This document shows, in pieces, positions 9,380 to 19,850 of a stretch of 64,000 bases of DNA. The position numbers were made by a program, and so were the translations under genes. The stretch comes from Maniola hyperantus (taxonomy: Eukaryota; Arthropoda; Insecta; Lepidoptera; Nymphalidae). Location: NCBI RefSeq assembly GCF_902806685.2, contig NC_048556.1, forward strand, positions 9,014,734-9,078,733. The letters run 5' to 3'. The notes under the pieces were generated by a model. The model had not been told where the DNA came from and did not search any database. It saw only the letters and a program-made list of their open reading frames with translations. Every line of letters begins with the position of its first letter. Positions within the stretch are counted from its first letter, which is position 1.

Positions 9380-10220
9380 AAATTCAACCAAGTCCAATAT
9401 AGGCTCCCGTCTAAAACAAAACTTTGGTTTCCACAACTTAAGTTGGGTCACTAAATAACGAGATTTGGGGACAAACTGATTTATGCAAATGGCCCTCCCT
9501 ACCTTTCCATCCGGCGCGTAGAGGTAACAACGTATACAGCTGCTTTTGTCTTTCTCTTTGCATGATTTTACATAGTATTGATTAGGTACGTACTTTTTAT
9601 TTTATTTCAGACTATTTTACTGTTTTATTTTTAGGTGGCGCAAGTCCGTGGTATGTAGGAGTCCGTATAAGATACCTACATGTACATAATATAGCTGTGG
9701 ACATCTATTGATTGATAATGGTGATATTGATAATGATTAAAACGGAAGAAAATACATTAAATTCTACCATGTCCAATATAGAAAAAAGCCCTTCTAAAAC
9801 AAAACTTTATTTTTCCACAAGCTAAGTTGGGTCACTAAATAACGAGATTTGGGGACAAACTGATTTATGCAAATGGCCCTCCCTACCTTTCCATCCGGCG
9901 CGTAGAGGTTACAACTTATACAGCTGCTTTTGTCTTTCTCTTTGCATGATTTTACATAGTATTGATTAAGTACGTTCTCTTTATTTTAGACTATTTTTGC
10001 TTTTTTTTTGGTCTGCTGGCCTCGGGCGGCGCAAGATCGTTGCGTGTGGGGGCTCCACAAGAGAACTTCACAAGCTAAATTTGTTATTGGGTCACCAAAT
10101 AAAGAGATTTGGGGACAAACTAATTTATGCAAATGGCTCTACCTTTCCATCCGGCGCGTAGGGGTAACAACTTATATCTACATCTACTTTTGTCTTTTTC
10201 TTTGTGTGATTTTATAGTAT
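9380..10220 (+). repeat. Three tandem units of about 160-200 bp
   Basis: Each unit has GGGTCACTAAATAACGAGAT (or close), TTATGCAAATGGCCCTCCCT and TTCCATCCGGCGCGTAG. They lie at about 9426-9590, 9810-9985 and 10068-10220, with start spacings near 384 and 252. A fourth, older copy is near 7786. Not recognised as a known transposon. Confidence 0.65.
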
Positions 10221-10223
10221 TGA

Positions 10224-10485
10224 CTAACTTATACTAGCGACTTCGTCCGCGTGGACTACACAAATTTTAAACCCCTATTTCACCCCATTAGGGGGTTGAA
10301 TTTTCAAAAATCCTTTCTTAGCGTATGCCTTCATAATAGCTATCCGCTTGCCAAATTTCAGCCCGATCCATCCAGAAGTTTGAGCTGTGCGTTGACAGAT
10401 CAGTCAGTCAGTCAGTCAGACAGTCAGTCAGTCAGTCAGTCAGTCAGTCAGTCAGTCACCTTTTCCTTTTATATATTATTTAAGA
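10224..10485 (-). mobile_element. HelB Helitron-like element with expanded TCAG run
   Basis: The minus-strand 5' end is TCTTAAATAATATATAAAAG and the 3' end is CTAA in place of CTAG. The GACT run is unusually long (about 10400-10457). It abuts the last tandem unit. Confidence 0.65.
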
Positions 10486-10549
10486 AGATTAGAGATGTAC
10501 CTACTTCTGTGATTTTAGCATTGTTCTTTTTAAAGAAATTAACCAACTC

Positions 10550-10800
10550 ATCATCATGATCTTTTCTATCGCCAGCCCATTACTGAAAACGGGCCTCCTC
10601 CCATAATGAGAAGGGTTTAGGCCATTGTTCAACACGCTGGGCAAGTGCGGTTTGGCATACTTTACACATCTCTGAGTACATTATGGAGATCTCTCAGGCA
10701 TGCAGGTTTCCTCACGATGTTTTCGTTCACTGATAAAGCAAGTGATATAATTGAAAATATGAAACGCACATAACCTCGAAAACATTGATTTATTCGAAAA
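10550..10800 (-). mobile_element. S1 SINE, tail and body
   Basis: The plus-strand order is CATCATCATGATC (tail), CGGGCCTCCTCCCATAATGA, then GCAGGTTTCCTCACGATGTT. The tRNA-like head is diverged or lost near 10800. Confidence 0.65.
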
Positions 10801-11133
10801 GTTAGAGTAACTTATTGAATTTTAAAAATTAAAGTTCTTGGGTTAGTTACTTGGGTTTTTTGGCTGGGTTGGAATGTGCCATCACATGGTTTTCATGTAG
10901 GTATTTTAGCAGTTATTCATGTTAATTTACGAAAGTGTGTCTGTCTGTCTACGTATCTGTCTGTCTGTAACATTTTCAAAATTTGACGAAATTTCGTAAA
11001 GGTAATTTAGTTTAGTGATGAACATAAATTACTTGTAATCCCTGAAAATAAAAGAACGCCCACTGGCTTTTATATCAAACCTTAATTCACGTCTTCATGG
11101 GATCATCTAATAATAATAATCAGTAGGTACCCA
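10801..11133. other. Unassigned DNA
   Basis: TGTCTGTCTGTC-type runs near 10940-10970 may be the remains of a HelA 5' region. Nothing else recognised. Confidence 0.35.
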
Positions 11134-11372
11134 TCACTACCCCTAATAGAAATGCGAAAGTGCGCTTGTTTGTTGGCTTGTTGGTTTGTTTGTTTGTAGG
11201 TTTGTTGGTTTGTCCTTCAATCACTTCGCAACGGAGCAACGGATCGATGTGATTTTTGCATGGGTATAGTTAAAGACCTGGAGAGTGACATACGCTACTT
11301 TATTTCCCGGGGAGTTCCCACGGGATTTTAAACCTATAAATCTACGGGTATGAAGTCGCGGGCATCAGCTAG
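11134..11372 (+). mobile_element. HelA Helitron-like element, complete
   Basis: Starts TCACTACCCCTAATAGAAAT after A11133. Ends GAAGTCGCGGGCATCAGCTAG before T11373. It carries the GTTTGTTGG tract and the GACCTGGAGAGTGACAT block. Confidence 0.8.
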
Positions 11373-12224
11373 TGCATGAATACAATTTAAAAGGCTGAGC
11401 GTACGCACGTCGAGACCTAGCATAATATTTGTTAGAAATCCACGTTTACCTTTCCTCACAAACACTGTCAATGAAATGAATGTAAAACATTTTCATGAAA
11501 CAAATTACAAAACGACAAACAAGCCTTCCAATTTATAACATCTACACTGAAATTATTATTTCATCACCTATTCATACATACTTTGTATTCAAAAAACTTT
11601 TTTCAGTACATTCCATTGGTAATTTTATCTTAAACATTGTAAAAGGTTTCGTAACGAGTGCGTCAATGGATGTTGTATTTTGTGAATTTACGGTTGCGGA
11701 ATGCTGTTTAAGGCAGTTGTGAAGGGGAAGTCACTTCAGTGGAGCTTCAGCTTTCATGCTGGGCGGTTGTAAGTGGAATGGAGGCGATTTCGCCCTTTAA
11801 ACTTTCAAAATAAAATACGCGATGAAATTCCACGAACGTTTGAATTAGTTTCGTAGCGGACTTTAATTAATATAATTGGTTTGGGTAATTTAAAAGTGCT
11901 CGCGTGTTTCGAACGTGATAATTGATATTACTGTAATTATAATATTATTATCAGTGATGGTGGATGTAATTTGCCTTTTCCTCAACGGCTGGGACGAGAA
12001 AAGTAGGTTGTTTTAATAGTCCATTTTAATTTTAGGGGGTATAATTATTATTAAGTAAGGGTAATTAAGTTACACTTCAATTAAAATACAATTAACTAAT
12101 CAGAAGTCTGAAATAAAATACTTAGTTGATATTCAGAAATCGTTTCGAATTTTACGCGGTCAAAAAGTTCAGTTACCAAAAAAAATTGTATACTTAAAAA
12201 TTTCTAAATAAACCTGAAAACTAT
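11373..12224. other. 850 bp without recognised repeats or genes
   Basis: The short frame at 11495-11722 has no convincing domain and no splice context. The interval may be older unique intergenic DNA. Confidence 0.35.
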
Positions 12225-12782
12225 ATTAAGACTATAAAGAGGTAAAATTAGTAAGTTCCGGTGTAGGGCGTAATCTCCGGAACCGATACTCCGATTCTGA
12301 AAATTCTGTCATGGGTAGATAACACGTTATCCCCGAGTGCTAAAGGATATCAATAGGGTCTTGGACTGTAATAATGAAGTGATTTTTTGTATAGCGGTAG
12401 TTTATAGGGCTAGAATTCAATATAAAAGAAAATCATTTAAAAAATCATGATTTTTTTGTTATTTTTACCATGAACGTCACCAAACCAATCCGTAAACGAC
12501 AATTCTTTCAATTATTAAACATAAAAATAGAGTAATTTCTAATTTTTTCATATTAAAAAATTAAAAATATTTTTCGTTTACGCCATGTGACGTCATTAAT
12601 CGCTTTCCGTACAGCGTGTTGTTAGTATTATTTTAAAAATTAATAAAAGTCATGATTTTTTAAATTATTCTCTTTAATAATGAATTCTAGCCCCATAAAC
12701 TACCGTTATACAAAAAATCACGTCATTTTATTACTACGGTCCAAGACCCTATTTCGCAAATGAAGTTGGAGTCAAAAGCTAG
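12225..12782 (+). mobile_element. HelC-like element carrying a nested MITE
   Basis: ATAAAGAGGTAAAATTAGTA, then GTAATCTCCGGAACCGATAC, then ATTATCCCC-type blocks follow HelC (compare 29566). Similarity resumes after the MITE and ends in CTAG before T12783. The 3' hairpin is not well kept, so the right border is less certain. Confidence 0.5.
12354..12751. mobile_element. T4 MITE, long inverted arms
   Basis: TAGGGTCTTGGACTGTAATA at the left and its near-complement ending GACCCTA at the right open arms of about 100 bp. These arms include GTGATTTTTTGTATAGCGGT and TTTATAGGGCTAGAATTCA. The interior is AT-rich with CATGTGACGTCATTAATC. It is inserted in a HelC element, so it is younger. Confidence 0.7.
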
Positions 12783-13140
12783 TAAAATTATAAAATAAAA
12801 CATCGGAATTTTCTTTTAAAACAAATTTTATTACGTTTGTACGGACTCTGGCTAAAACTAATGTGAAAATTCCATAGGCATTTGTATGCTTATAGATGCT
12901 ACATGACAGCTACGCCAGATTGAACTAGCTACGGTCTACGAAATCTAACCGCTTCAACCACATCGCTCTTACAAAAATAAAAGGCAAATGCGGCGGACTC
13001 TACTTGTACTTGAAGTCAGTGATAGCCTAGTGGTTGGTAGTCGGATCGCATTTTTTTCTTTTTCATCTAGGCAATATTCGGCTTGACTGCGATCTTACCT
13101 AAGCATTGTTAAGTGACGATAAAGACTTTACATGGAAGAT
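12783..13140. other. Unassigned, with a tRNA-like SINE scrap
   Basis: GTGATAGCCTAGTGGTTGGT near 13020 resembles an S1 A-box region. No B box or body follows. Confidence 0.35.
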
Positions 13141-13335
13141 CTTTTTTTTTTTCAGATACAAGTTAGCCCTTGATTGTAATCTCATCTGGTGGTTAGTGAT
13201 GATGCAGTCTAAGATGGAAGCGGGCTAACCTGGAAGGGTTATACTTACCCCTTTGCTTTCTACACGGCATGGTACCTGAACGCTTAATCGTTCCGCGGTA
13301 TGGTTTTGCCGGTAAGGTGGTAACTAGCCATGGCC
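13141..13335 (-). mobile_element. S2 SINE (minus member of an inverted pair)
   Basis: The T run at 13141 is its poly(A) tail. ACAAGTTAGCCCTTGATTGT, GTCTAAGATGGAAGCGGGCT and TGGTAACTAGCCATGGCCGA follow the S2 body in reverse. Its head ends where the plus copy starts. Confidence 0.7.
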
Positions 13336-13337
13336 GA

Positions 13338-13605
13338 AACGTGGCGCAGTGGCGACAAGTGGGATGGTTCGATTCCTGCCAATTTGGGAATTTATAACTT
13401 CTAAATTGTCTCTGGTCATATCTGGTGAGTGGCTTCGGCCGTGGCTAGTTACCAGCCTACCATACAACGCGATGCCGCATACAAATCTATCAGGTTTAAT
13501 GAAACTGCCATACCCGTTCCAAGTTAGCCCGCTTCTATCTTAAGACTGCACCATCACTTACCACCAAGTGAGATCGCAGTCAAAGGCTTACTAATATCGT
13601 AATAA
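13338..13605 (+). mobile_element. S2 SINE (plus member of an inverted pair)
   Basis: Starts GTGGCGCAGTGGCGACAAGT, with a B box in ATGGTTCGATTCCTG, then the S2 body to CGCAGTCAAAGGCTTACTAA. It is head to head with the minus copy, a few bases apart. Confidence 0.7.
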
Positions 13606-14014
13606 TTATCCTCCTAATAAACCTATCATTTAGTATGAATTTGAAAAAAAGGCCGATTTACGCAACACGGGTACCTATCATGTTTTTAATTTGAAAAGTT
13701 AAAACTCAAGGTTAGAAATCAACAACTAAATTGACCCGACCCCCAATTTATTTCATTTGGTTATTTCCGTTCATTTGGTAGGTCATGCTTAGTATCAAAA
13801 AAGAGGAAATTATTTTATTGCCCACTCATGAAATTACGAGTACCTATCAAAAGTTATTCGTATGAAACCATTCATAGTCACCGAAAGTTCCACTGATATA
13901 AATCTACGAGTAATTTTTCTTCAAATTAATGTTAGGCGTTCTTAGAAATTATTTCTTTTCAATTTGTGGCTTGTACTACAAGCTATTTATTTTAATTTGA
14001 ACTTTGCATACACT
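13606..14014. other. Unassigned AT-rich DNA
   Basis: Nothing recognised on either strand. Confidence 0.3.
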
Positions 14015-14290
14015 TAATCTTAAAAAACGGTTAAGATGTCCGCCTTTATTTTGGGAGGTCGGGGGTTCGATCCTATTCGGAGTTATGTGCGTTTTTAAAA
14101 CAATTAAATATCACTTGCTTTAACGGTCAAGGAAAACATCGTGAGGAACCCTGCACGTTTAAGAGTTTTCCATGTTCTCATAGGTGTGTGAAGTCTGTCA
14201 AGCCGCATTGGGCCAGCGTGGTAGACTATGGCCGAAACCATTCTCACTCTGAGAGGAGACCTCGCTAAGTAGTGATGAGATATTTGATCT
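14015..14290 (+). mobile_element. S1 SINE, nearly full length without tail
   Basis: AAGATGTCCGCCTTTATTTT, a B box in GGGGGTTCGATCC, CTTGCTTTAACGGTCAAGGA and GCCAGCGTGGTAGACTATGG occur in the family order. A short gap follows the B box. The GATGAT tail is absent. Confidence 0.7.
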
Positions 14291-14322
14291 TAGTTTGACA
14301 GCAATCATAACTTTTTCATTCG

Positions 14323-14372
14323 ATTACAAGTTAGCCCTTGACTGAGATCTTGATAAGTGACGATGATAGGTA
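14323..14372 (-). mobile_element. S2 SINE 3' scrap
   Basis: ACAAGTTAGCCCTTGACTG and AAGTGACGATGAT match the S2 3' end. Confidence 0.45.
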
Positions 14373-14908
14373 TATCTAGGCTGAATTTGTTGATAGTCGA
14401 AGAACTTCCCACGGCTGAATTTTTCCTCCAAATCAGATGACAGCCAACAAACTTTCCACAGCTGAATCCTTCCTCTAGACTAGAAAATTTTGAAAATTAC
14501 GAATTCCCGATGTCCTCTGTTAGACTTGCTCGTAACAACACCCACGTAAGACTCCCACTAGAAACTAGTGTTACAGCTTACTGTAGCATGATATTGAGTA
14601 GAAGTTGTAGCTTTGATTCACAGCTATATAAAGTTCAAGCTATTCAAAGATCAAATAAAATAATGTTTTTATTTTTTTGAGTTTTAACTCTGTCTTAATA
14701 AAAATAAGTTCAGTCCAATATTATCGCTTATTAACTTCATCTTAAATAGCATCAATACTCACTAGGTGTGATCGAATTTTTAAAAAACGTCTCTTTGAAC
14801 GATACATATTATATCATGCACTAAGTTATCTCAGTACTATTAAAGAATTAACGATCCGATATTATGGTCGGGTTTTTCGCTGCGAAAGTATTGATCGAAA
14901 CATGCCAA
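14373..14908. other. Unassigned DNA with a short direct repeat
   Basis: TCCCACGGCTGAATTTTTCC (about 14407) and TTCCACAGCTGAATCCTTCC (about 14455) are diverged direct repeats. Nothing else recognised. Confidence 0.35.
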
Positions 14909-15384
14909 TCTATACATATAAAATTCAAAGTCCTGACTGACTGACTGACATATATATCAACGCACAGCCTAAAACGCTGGTCCTAGACATTAAATTCGGG
15001 GGGTGTGTTCTTTGTAAAATGTAGGTATCCACTAAGAAAGGATTTTTTGAAATTCCACCCCTAAGTGGGTTAAATGGGGGATGGAAGTTTGTATGAAAGT
15101 CCGTCATTCTTGAAGTTACATCGACGAAAATTGGTATTTAAGCTTTCGGTTAAACATAAAAAAATACGTATTTCGCAATTTTTGGAAATTCTACTACCAA
15201 GGGGGTTAGATAGGGGATAAAAGTTTGTTTGAAAGTCCTTCATTTTTCAAGTTATTTGCATGAAAATTGGTATTTGGATTTTCGGCAACAAACGAAGAAA
15301 TATGTATTTCAGGATTTTTGGAAATTTAGCCCCCACCTCGATTTTCTAAATTCCACCCGAGCGAAGCCGGGGCGGGTCAGCTAG
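14909..15384 (+). mobile_element. HelD Helitron-like element, about 476 bp
   Basis: Starts TCTATACATATAAAATTCAA after A14908, with a GACT run next. Ends CCGAGCGAAGCCGGGGCGGG, then TCAGCTAG, before T15385. The interior has two similar blocks (around CCACCCCTAAGTGGGTTAAA and ACCAAGGGGGTTAGATAGGG), as if the body were internally duplicated. Confidence 0.7.
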
Positions 15385-16639
15385 TATATTATAGTATTCA
15401 TAGGTACGGGTACATTTGAATACGTTTTTTGGACGTCGGTTTATCTACGAGCTACGTAAAGCAAAAACTAGTTTTCCCCACACCCTATAGTAAGATAACA
15501 TAAAGGCTTTACGACAAGGCGGTCTATTGTAGATATGCCGAATCCATGTTGAATCACACTTCTACGTCGAATAGAGCAAGTCGACTTCATGTTCAATGTC
15601 TTTATCGTTCTGTACCGTACGTGACGGTTTCAGCTCTATTCTGTAAAAGTCTCGTTTTCAACGCTGAAACAGCGATGAAATAAAATAAAGATAAACGTGA
15701 ACAGTATATTATGTATACGAGATATTTTAAACATTAATAAAATAGCTATTAAAAGACTTACTTGAAATAAGTATGTTTTGAAAAATGATATACAAATCTC
15801 TAAATGAATATTTCGGTTCCGCTCTGTATAATATAAGTAGCTACTTCATAGTCAAATGTGCTTGTTTTAGACTTTCAAAGCCATGGGCTGTTGGAAACTC
15901 TAAAAATAAATTTTATTAATCACAACCAGTGGTAATGACACATGACAAAACGCTTTATTAAGATATTAGAGAAATGACTGATGCTGTCTCTGCTTTGCCT
16001 CTTCTGCAAAATTTAATTATTATCTTGTCAGTTTATTTTATTATGACCAAATTGTTTTGAAACAATCTCCTATATTTATATGGTTGTAGGTTTAAAATCC
16101 GGGATTGTGAGTTTTACCAGTGAGCCTGTATAATTATAAAAAAGTGGACTTGCACGGAACATTTGTAGAAAATTCATTTATTACGACAATGCAAACACAA
16201 ACTGTGCCAACGTGATTTTCTGTGTATATACAGTAATTTTCTAAGCTAAGATGTGATGAACGAACTCAACGAAAAAGACAATAGCTTAGAGAATAGCTTA
16301 TCCGTATTGATCATACGTCGTTTTACCCTCTCTACTATATCTCTACTCATCACGCTTGAACGAGCTCAAGAGCATGATGTTTTAAAACTACCTACACATA
16401 ACTAGTCTTTGCGCACGACTTTATCTGCCGTATATATTTTTTTTAAACCGTAGATTGATAGAAACTCTTGTTTTCTCGGCATAAAAGTGCACTATGTTCG
16501 TTTCCCTAATATAATTGCAATGCTTTGCACTAATATTGTTTAAGCGGTTTATACCTACGGAAAATTTTAACACTTTACTACATTTCGCAATCATACGTTT
16601 TTTAGTACGCGACAGGTCGAGATAGCAATCGATGAGGGA
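15385..16639. other. Long unassigned stretch
   Basis: No recognisable repeat or coding frame on either strand. It may be unique intergenic DNA. Confidence 0.35.
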
Positions 16640-16760
16640 ACACACCGCACACCCGCACAGCCCCCGCACTAACTCGGTATTGGCGAGCGCGGGTGACGTG
16701 CGGGAATACGGGGCCTCCCCCCGCCTCATACTCCGACTGCCATCTCAACCTGTCACGGAC
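16640..16760. repeat. GC-rich repeat, second copy of the 440-525 unit
   Basis: CCCCCCGCCTCATACTCCGA followed by CTGCCATCTCAACCTGTCAC matches 481-520. The minus-strand frame across it (16421-16729) shows no domain and is not called as a gene. Confidence 0.45.
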
Positions 16761-16834
16761 GAGTGACGACTATACCTACATACGGCAGGAGTTTGAACCT
16801 GCAAACTATGTACTGTATTTTTTAATAATTTATG

Positions 16835-17044
16835 GGTGTGGACCTAAAAGTTGACTGACTGACTGAATGATCTATCAATGCACAGCTTAAACTACTGGAC
16901 GGATCGGGATGAAATTTGGCATGCAGATAGCTATTATGACGTAGACATTCACTAGGAAAAGATTTTTGAAATTCCAAACCCTAAGGGAATAAAACAGATG
17001 TTTGCGATTTGTGTGGTAGGTACGACGTCGCGAGCATAAGCTAG
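16835..17044 (+). mobile_element. HelB Helitron-like element, worn 5' end
   Basis: From about GACTGACTGACTGAATGATC through ACTACTGGACGGATCGGGAT to GACGTCGCGAGCATAAGCTAG, followed by T17045. The 5' TC is diverged. Confidence 0.65.
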
Positions 17045-17360
17045 TAATAAATAAATTGTTACAGTATTTAATAAAATAGGTTTCATGATAAAACTAGTGG
17101 ACTGGAATTTATATCTCGCGGTCAGATAGTGTGTTCAGGCATTAAATTGAATAATGCCCATGTGAAATGTTTTGGCAGGTTATTGTTATCGAAATATCGA
17201 CGAGAGTGAAGGAATATTGTGGTTAAAGCCATCAGCGGATGAACACTGTTTGAACGACCATTTTAATTGCAGGCTTCGCGGCCCGCGGCCCGCGGCGGTT
17301 CTATGATGTAATTTGGGAAAATGTCACGCTAGGTCATCACGTGCGTGCAATGTACATACT
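17045..17360. other. Unassigned, with a short GCGGCCC duplication
   Basis: CGCGGCCCGCGGCCCGCGGC near 17278 stands out from AT-rich surroundings and follows TTTTAATTGCAG, a possible splice acceptor. No frame supports an exon. Confidence 0.35.
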
Positions 17361-17627
17361 ATACGCTCAGTACGAGATTTTATGTCTCACCAACGTTGAT
17401 AGTATTCGAGTGTCGAAACACTTTCGCGTTATAGTAAACTGGATCTTAACTGCCATGTGTTAAAGCTCAAGTTTGGCTACACATCTACAGCCGGGCGCTC
17501 CAAACGGAAACGTTGCGAAATTAAAATCAGTGGCATTGAATTTTTGACTTTAATTCAAGGCAGTTTAGGTCTATTTTACTTTGTCGTTGTTGTGTTTCAA
17601 ATCTCGAATTCTAGCAACGTTGGTGAG

Positions 17628-18575
17628 TCAAGTCAAGTCAAGTCAAATGATTTATTCAAAATAGGTAATAAATTACTCTTATTGATTGTCTGGTATAGTG
17701 TTAGATTTGTAAGATAATATAGTGGTGATAATTATAACGCAAACTTAAAACTAAAGCTACGAGGGTTCCAAACGCGCCCAGGTCTGAGAAGAGCCCACAA
17801 CAAACTCAGCCGGGTATTCTTTTTATTATCACCACTTTACAAAATTATTGAAACTTATTAGAACCATCACAAAGTCGTTAAGCAACTCATTCCCAAGCTT
17901 GCTTATCATTTAAATAATCCTTTACATTGTAATAGGATTTTTCAATTAGTTTACGTTTTATGAAAACTTTGAACTTGTTGAGAGGCATCTCCAATATGTC
18001 TTCTGGAAGCTTATTATAGAAACGTATGGAATTACGAGCAAATGAATTGCTAACTTTACTGAGCCTAGAGGCGGGAATTACAAGTTTATTTTTATTTCTA
18101 GTATTTATATTATGACAGTCACTTTTTTTTTTAAATTTATTTATGTTTTTATGTACGTACAGTAAATTTTCAAAAATATATTGATTATGCACTGTCATAA
18201 TTTTAACTTCCCTAAATTTAGTTCTCAGCGACTCTCGTGGCCCCATACTGTATATGGCTCGAACAGCCCTTTTCTGCAGCACAAAAATAGAATTAATATC
18301 AGCAGCATTACCCCATAATAATATACCATATGACATAATGCTGTGAAAGTAACTAAAATATACTAGTCTCGCAGTTTCTATGTCTGTCAACTGGCGAATC
18401 TTTTTTACCGCATATGCGGCAGAACTAAGTCTGTTCGATAAGTTTTTTATATGAGAGCCCCATTGAAGTTTTGCATCTAACGTTATTCCAAGAAAAATAG
18501 CGGTATCCACTAAATCTAATTCCTCATTATTAAGTTGCACAGTGGTTTTCACCTGCTTAACATTTGGTAAAGTGA
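17628..18575 (-). mobile_element. 5'-truncated CR1-type LINE insertion
   Basis: About 950 bp on the minus strand: the last 221 codons of the protein, a 3' UTR with GGCTGAGTTTGTTGTGGGCT and GGCGCGTTTGGAACCCTCGT, and a (TTGAC)n tail at the left edge instead of poly(A). A short tandem repeat as tail is typical of CR1/L2-group LINEs. It is flanked by a GGTGAG duplication in the T2 target. Confidence 0.75.
17887..18552 (-). pseudogene. LINE reverse transcriptase, C-terminal 221 codons
   Basis: An open frame ending NVKDYLNDKQAWE then stop. It contains FLGITLDAKLQWGSHI and HSIMSYGILLWGNA, the thumb-side motifs that follow the catalytic domain in CR1/Jockey-group reverse transcriptases. The endonuclease and the whole catalytic YADD region are missing, so the product cannot be active. 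The frame has no internal stop, which fits a fairly recent insertion. The ATG at 18552 is only the first methionine after the truncation, not a natural start. Confidence 0.75.
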
Positions 18576-18602
18576 GGTGAGACGTACAATCTTATACTAA
18601 GC

Positions 18603-18752
18603 GTACAGTACGCTGCCTAAAGTAACGTGCATTGGCCTTTAGAATGACATTTCGGCTTTGTAGAGCGTCTTCTTTGTCACTCATACCTATGACGTTTTGT
18701 CGATCTCAACGACAGGGACAACACTCTACAAATTTCCTATCTCCTTCTAAAG
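18603..18752. mobile_element. T1 MITE, right end missing
   Basis: GTACAGTACGCTGCC, GCCTTTAGAATGACATTTCG and CGACAGGGACAACACTCTAC occur in T1 order. The right arm stops after CTTCTAAAG. It shares its first bases with the end of T2 copy B. Confidence 0.65.
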
Positions 18753-18844
18753 TTCTAAAGTTCAAATAGGAGAAAGAAGATGAGTTAGGTCGCGGCAGAA
18801 ATGGTAGGCCAAGAAGGCAGGAACATAGTTGCTTCGAGAAAAGA

Positions 18845-18925
18845 GGGGTTTTAGCCGGTAGGAGTCCCGCACTATCCGATTCGGATGTCCATGAGAATTT
18901 CCCTTCCTACGGAAAAAGAGACATG
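18845..18925 (+). mobile_element. Scrap of GC-rich LINE 3' end
   Basis: GGTTTTAGCCGGTAGGAGTC, then a short A-rich end. The same motif is in the larger fragment at 19474-19850. Confidence 0.4.
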
Positions 18926-19020
18926 CATGATTGCAGGTTTCCTCACGATGTTTTCCTTTATTGTTAAGGCCAATGATTTTAAATTGCTTAAACCGCTCAT
19001 CATCATCAATTATGATTTTC
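18925..19020 (-). mobile_element. S1 SINE fragment
   Basis: GCAGGTTTCCTCACGATGTT and TTCCTTTATTGTTAAGG match the S1 body in reverse. Near 19000-19060 a CATCATCAATTATGATT...AATCATCATGATTGATGATT palindrome follows. Confidence 0.45.
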
Positions 19021-19428
19021 AATCATCAATTTTCAATCATCATGATTGATGATTATGAGCGTTTTAAGCAATTTTATTATTTAGCTTATTGACGTCTTAA
19101 CCACTATCACCGGTTTTTATCAAGAAGATAGCATCAAACAAAGTACCAAATAAAGTACCAAATACAGTAAAAAAGACGTACGGAAGTTCATATCATCAAA
19201 GCTTCTTCACATCCTTCATACGATTTACATAGGTACTCATTTGTCAGCCAACGCCGCTGTCTTGAGCATATGCACTTAAGAAAATTACAATCATGAAGAG
19301 AAACTTGTTTTGTCCCTTTTGTCATCTAAGTAACTTTTTTCGGAATTTGTCTCAAGGCCCTGAGCAGGCTCGTTTTATTATTCAAATTCAGAGGGCCTAG
19401 TGTAACTTTTCAAGTGAATTAACTTGTA
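19021..19428. other. Unassigned DNA
   Basis: Starts with an ATGATTGATGATTATGAGCG palindromic patch. Nothing else recognised. Confidence 0.3.
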
Positions 19429-19473
19429 CAGTATGCCGCAAAAAGTAATGTACATCGACCTTTAGAAGGAGGT
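19429..19473. mobile_element. T1 MITE, left-end scrap
   Basis: GTACAGTATGCCGCAAAAAG and TGTACATCGACCTTTAGAAG match the T1 left arm. It is cut off where the GC-rich LINE fragment begins. Confidence 0.5.
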
Positions 19474-19850
19474 ACCAGATGGTGAGGATGGGAAACGTGG
19501 AGAGGGTATGGCCCTCCCCACGAGCCCTAGCCCTCGTGAGGATCTGTGGATTATGGACACGGGGCGGTCCGTCGCTCACGGTGTGGTCCTCGGGTTGGTT
19601 GGCGTGCTGTGGTTCCGGCATGCCTTTAACGGTGTTTGGGGACACGTAGTGCCCCAGTGGTGGGTCTGCTGCGGCGGACATCCGCTGGCGGAGTAACGAG
19701 GCGTTGTTGGTTCCTTGTGCTCCGTCGTTAGCGGTGGGGTGGAACTTCGTGAGGTTTTTAGTCGGTAGGAGTCCGACATAACCACTGCACCCCCGTGGCC
19801 GGTGGTATCCATGATGGATTTTACTCACAAGAGAGAAAAAAAAAGGTGTG
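19474..19850 (+). mobile_element. GC-rich LINE 3' end (R1-like) with poly(A)
   Basis: This stretch is much richer in G and C than its surroundings. It ends GTTTTTAGTCGGTAGGAGTC, CGTGGCCGGTGGTATCCATG and a short A9 run near 19836. From memory the GTCGGTAGGAGTC hairpin sits in 3' UTRs of R1-clade LINEs; the clade is a guess. Frames on both strands here are short and overlap each other. Confidence 0.45.

Larger units (their letters stand above)
17361..18606. mobile_element. T2 MITE, copy B, interrupted by a LINE
   Basis: The left part (17361-17627) and right part (18576-18606) together match the uninterrupted copy at 7290-7578. The break falls in the right inverted arm after GTTGGTGAG. GGTGAG is repeated at 17622-17627 and 18576-18581, the target duplication of the inserted LINE. 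Confidence 0.75.

Noticed and set aside
16421..16729. 102-codon minus-strand frame
   Set aside because: It crosses a GC-rich dispersed repeat, shows no domain and mixes two base compositions.
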